Positions 7,501 through 8,162 of a stretch of 8,162 nucleotides of DNA are shown here, piece by piece; position 1 is the first letter of the stretch, and each line of letters opens with the position of its first letter. This stretch comes from Tannerella sp. (lineage in GTDB: Bacteria > Bacteroidota > Bacteroidia > Bacteroidales > Tannerellaceae). The position numbers and the translations under genes are program-made. The notes under the pieces were generated by a model. It had not been told where the DNA came from. It saw only the letters and a list, made by a program, of their open reading frames with translations, and searched no databases. Location of the stretch: contig JAIRXI010000260.1 in the NCBI GenBank assembly GCA_031268395.1, positions 1-8,162 of the forward strand, in the 5' to 3' direction.

Positions 7501-7973
7501 GGCTCTATCCCGTACTGCAGGGCGCCACCACCATGTGGGAACGCTGGAATTCCTACACCATCGAAAACGGTTTCGGCCCGGTGGAGATGAACTCGTTCAA
7601 CCATTATGCGTACGGCGCCATCGGCGAATGGATGTTTTCCCATTCCCTCGGCATTCAGCGTGACGACAACAAACCGGGCTACAAGCACATCATCCTTCAA
7701 CCCAAGATAGGCGGTGAAATGACGTTTGCCACGGGATATTTCGAATCGCCTTACGGCAGAATCACGAGCGGCTGGGAAAAGACCGCCGCGGGTTACATTT
7801 ACAGAGTGACCGTTCCCGCCAATACCACGGCATCGCTCAACCTGATGGCTTCCGGCATTGACAGGGTAACCGTGCTGAAAGGCCGGGAGGGCGTTGGCCC
7901 GTTCCGCACGCTCACCGGCAAAGTGATGGCCGAACTGAAATCGGGAACGTATGAGTTCGAAGTAAGGAAATAA
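4518..7973 (+). CDS. Secreted GH78 alpha-L-rhamnosidase, multidomain
   Basis: GH78 enzymes release terminal alpha-L-rhamnose with inversion. The ATG at 4518 opens a signal peptide (core about 4-16, likely cleavage near VHA at 15-17), so the enzyme is exported, probably to the periplasm. Domains are an Ig-like rhamnosidase N-terminal domain (about 21-130, ending FETGLMGAGWSRAEWIG); an extra beta-rich domain (about 143-345); the Bac_rhamnosid_N lectin-like domain (about 355-530); a second beta-sandwich (about 540-670); an (alpha/alpha)6 catalytic barrel (about 672-1050); and a C-terminal beta domain. The motif DCPQRDERAGWTGDA gives Asp708, Glu714 (general acid), Trp718 and Asp721. TMWERW gives Glu1008 (general base). 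The 708/714/718/721 spacing matches, from memory, Asp630, Glu636, Trp640 and Asp643 of Streptomyces avermitilis Rha78A. Pro-rich insertions lie at about 255-275 and 898-922. No key residue is missing. It is probably cotranscribed with the esterase. Confidence 0.95.
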   Translation: MKNTLLFLFCIMLHVHAFSETSVVNLRTEHLDTPTGIDEYQPRFSWQMTSDHIGAAQNAYRILVADGEEQLKAGKYVFDTGRTLSGASVGIRYLGDVLRPSTRYFWEVQVWDENGNMVKSAPSWFETGLMGAGWSRAEWIGSSEVLLSKYRTFFIVDFDLEIPGGSNRAVFVYSAKDAANYISVEVNLNGANRAQFIIHHVVEGVEHEDFVEDISHIITAANKHAPHHVRLKVTTPGYHRMSFLNPEIDGVRISQTPPAAPPGQTPGQTQAQMRVQSATSGRFTIDPYPNGEYITDWARLHSIGFKQPGGEKAVFSNITISEDNWNTTLYADPVKTHSLTGAGRLEVWEPYGLTSAPMLRKTVNLDKPVKSARLYVTARGTYEFYINGARVGNDYLNPGWTDFRYRIMYNSYDITSMLKQGENGMGAMLGTGWFSDLNLFTASFVDEYGIRQSLMAKIVVTFQDGSSQMILTDRTWKCYDTGPVTRNGLQFGEDYDARREQDGWTEGSFDDSKWKPATIFERPAANVIIQAHVGIPIRNHVTLTAKSVTQPVRGTYVYDLGQNIVGVPRLEGMKGKSGQTVNIRYGEMIYPEIIPTEPVKPYTVEMYQKMKGQVYVENYRGAISIDNYIMRGKTGGETYQPLFTCHGFRYISISGLDAPLPVEQVRGVVLESIGNATSSYVSSNGNVNRLFENILWGQRGNFLAVPTDCPQRDERAGWTGDAQVFARTATYFSPDVDQFYTRWLHTMRDDQNRDGSYASYYPTMGQPPYGASNEVTGGSMGWMEAGIIVPWQVYQQYGDVGILEQHYNSMKSYMNYLELRAEDGIQPPGGLGDHLAIVPTNNSLTHTSYYAYDAMIMSRVAGQLGNRVDEERFRKLYQNIKAKFNEKFVDGQGITRAPYVPMMRRGAAPAPTEPAAGEIRPVDTQTSYVVPLQAGLFDEKNKPLAIKHLVENIKKNNNTLTTGFIGTPYLNLVLSENGCDDVAYMLFEQTDYPSWLYPVLQGATTMWERWNSYTIENGFGPVEMNSFNHYAYGAIGEWMFSHSLGIQRDDNKPGYKHIILQPKIGGEMTFATGYFESPYGRITSGWEKTAAGYIYRVTVPANTTASLNLMASGIDRVTVLKGREGVGPFRTLTGKVMAELKSGTYEFEVRK
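5301..5324 (+). repeat. Perfect tandem repeat, 2 x 12 bp, inside the rhamnosidase gene
   Basis: CCGGGACAGACG occurs twice back to back (5301-5312 and 5313-5324), followed by the related CAGGCGCAGATGCGG. The unit is a multiple of three, so it adds four residues (PGQT) per copy without shifting frame. The encoded stretch, PPAAPPGQTPGQTQAQM, is a Pro/Gln-rich low-complexity tract within the extra N-terminal domain. The repeat is seen directly; variation in copy number between strains is an inference. Confidence 0.85.
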
Positions 7974-7974
7974 G

Positions 7975-8019
7975 GGATAATCATTTGAGAGGCGCTGTCT
8001 GAAAATAATATGATTATCC
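7975..8019. repeat. 10-bp perfect inverted repeat just after the rhamnosidase gene
   Basis: GGATAATCAT (7975-7984) and ATGATTATCC (8010-8019) are exact reverse complements separated by 25 nt. The repeat starts one base after the rhamnosidase stop codon. In RNA this would form a hairpin with a large loop. No T-run follows (the next bases are GCAAAGCG), so it is not a classic intrinsic terminator, although it could stabilise the 3' end of the transcript. It could instead be part of a small mobile-element remnant, since another inverted-repeat pair begins within its loop. Confidence 0.55.
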
Positions 8020-8077
8020 GCAAAGCGACCTATTGTAAATTTCAGACTTGAAATCGGTACAGTACGAGACAGCCGCC
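7991..8077. mobile_element. Possible small insertion-sequence derivative (MITE-like) or IS relic
   Basis: GGCGCTGTCT (7991-8000) and AGACAGCCGCC (8067-8077) are inverted copies apart from one extra base. A second exact inverted pair is GTCTGAAA (7997-8004) with TTTCAGAC (8040-8047). Ends of the type GAGGCTGTCTCAAAA are, to my knowledge, common on Bacteroidota insertion sequences, and the left end here (GAGGCGCTGTCTGAAAA, 7989-8005) is close to that. About 87 bp is too small for a transposase, so this would be a non-autonomous or collapsed element. I find no clear target-site duplication. The repeats are seen; their identity as a mobile element is inferred. Confidence 0.3.
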
Positions 8078-8090
8078 ACAAGTATTCGGT

Positions 8091-8119
8091 CGAAGATATG
8101 CTCGCCGAAGTATCTTCGG
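8091..8119. repeat. Overlapping inverted repeats able to form two alternative hairpins
   Basis: CCGAAG (8105-8110) pairs with CTTCGG (8114-8119) around a 3-nt loop. The same right arm can instead pair in an exact 8-bp match, TATCTTCG (8111-8118) with CGAAGATA (8091-8098). The two folds exclude each other. The short stem is followed by TTAAATTT, a poor T-run, so it may be a weak terminator for the enzyme genes. No gene is visible downstream within the window that it could attenuate. Confidence 0.4.
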
Positions 8120-8162
8120 TTAAATTTATAACAGAATTCGTTGAGATAATACTGTAAATAAT

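Noticed and set aside
7497..8081. 194-codon - strand open frame from the 3' spacer into the end of the rhamnosidase gene
   Set aside because: Most of it is antisense to the conserved GH78 C-terminal part, it has only a TTG start, and its product has no family features.
1..8162. CRISPR arrays, tRNA or rRNA genes, toxin-antitoxin or phage-defence genes
   Set aside because: I looked for regularly spaced repeats, cloverleaf-like sequences and small gene pairs on both strands and saw none.

Overview
The window is a stretch of a Bacteroidota genome, most likely from the order Bacteroidales. It carries part of a polysaccharide utilisation locus (PUL). The evidence is an adjacent susC/susD pair, a lipoprotein signal of the Bacteroidota kind on SusD, A/T-rich leaders without strong Shine-Dalgarno sequences, and a following pair of secreted carbohydrate-active enzymes. 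All recognisable genes lie on the + strand.

Layout. Bases 1-812 are the 3' quarter of a SusC-type TonB-dependent outer-membrane transporter, whose 5' part lies outside the window. Bases 848-2929 are a complete, rather long SusD-type surface glycan-binding lipoprotein. Bases 2930-3176 have no intact gene. They hold a segment with a small hairpin and a perfect 10-bp palindrome, then what looks like the last 15 codons of a second, otherwise deleted susD-like gene (3054-3101), then a strong intrinsic terminator with ten T residues (3114-3157). Bases 3177-4466 encode a secreted CE15-family glucuronoyl-esterase-like alpha/beta hydrolase. After 51 bp, bases 4518-7973 encode a secreted 1151-residue GH78 alpha-L-rhamnosidase with all expected catalytic residues, an extra N-terminal beta-rich domain, and two Pro-rich low-complexity insertions. 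The last 189 bases hold no convincing gene. They contain nested inverted repeats, one pair resembling the ends of a small insertion-sequence derivative.

How the parts work together (inference from family knowledge). SusC/SusD would capture and import an oligosaccharide across the outer membrane. The esterase would remove an ester from a uronic acid, and the rhamnosidase would remove alpha-linked L-rhamnose. Together these point to a rhamnose- and uronate-containing plant glycan, such as a Rha-capped GlcA side chain of an arabinogalactan or a pectic rhamnogalacturonan. The sequence alone does not decide between these.

I see no clearly new biological system. The points most worth a second look are the susD relic with its adjoining foreign-looking segment, the base-composition step between the susCD half and the enzyme half, the two low-complexity insertions in the rhamnosidase, and the mini-element-like repeats after it.
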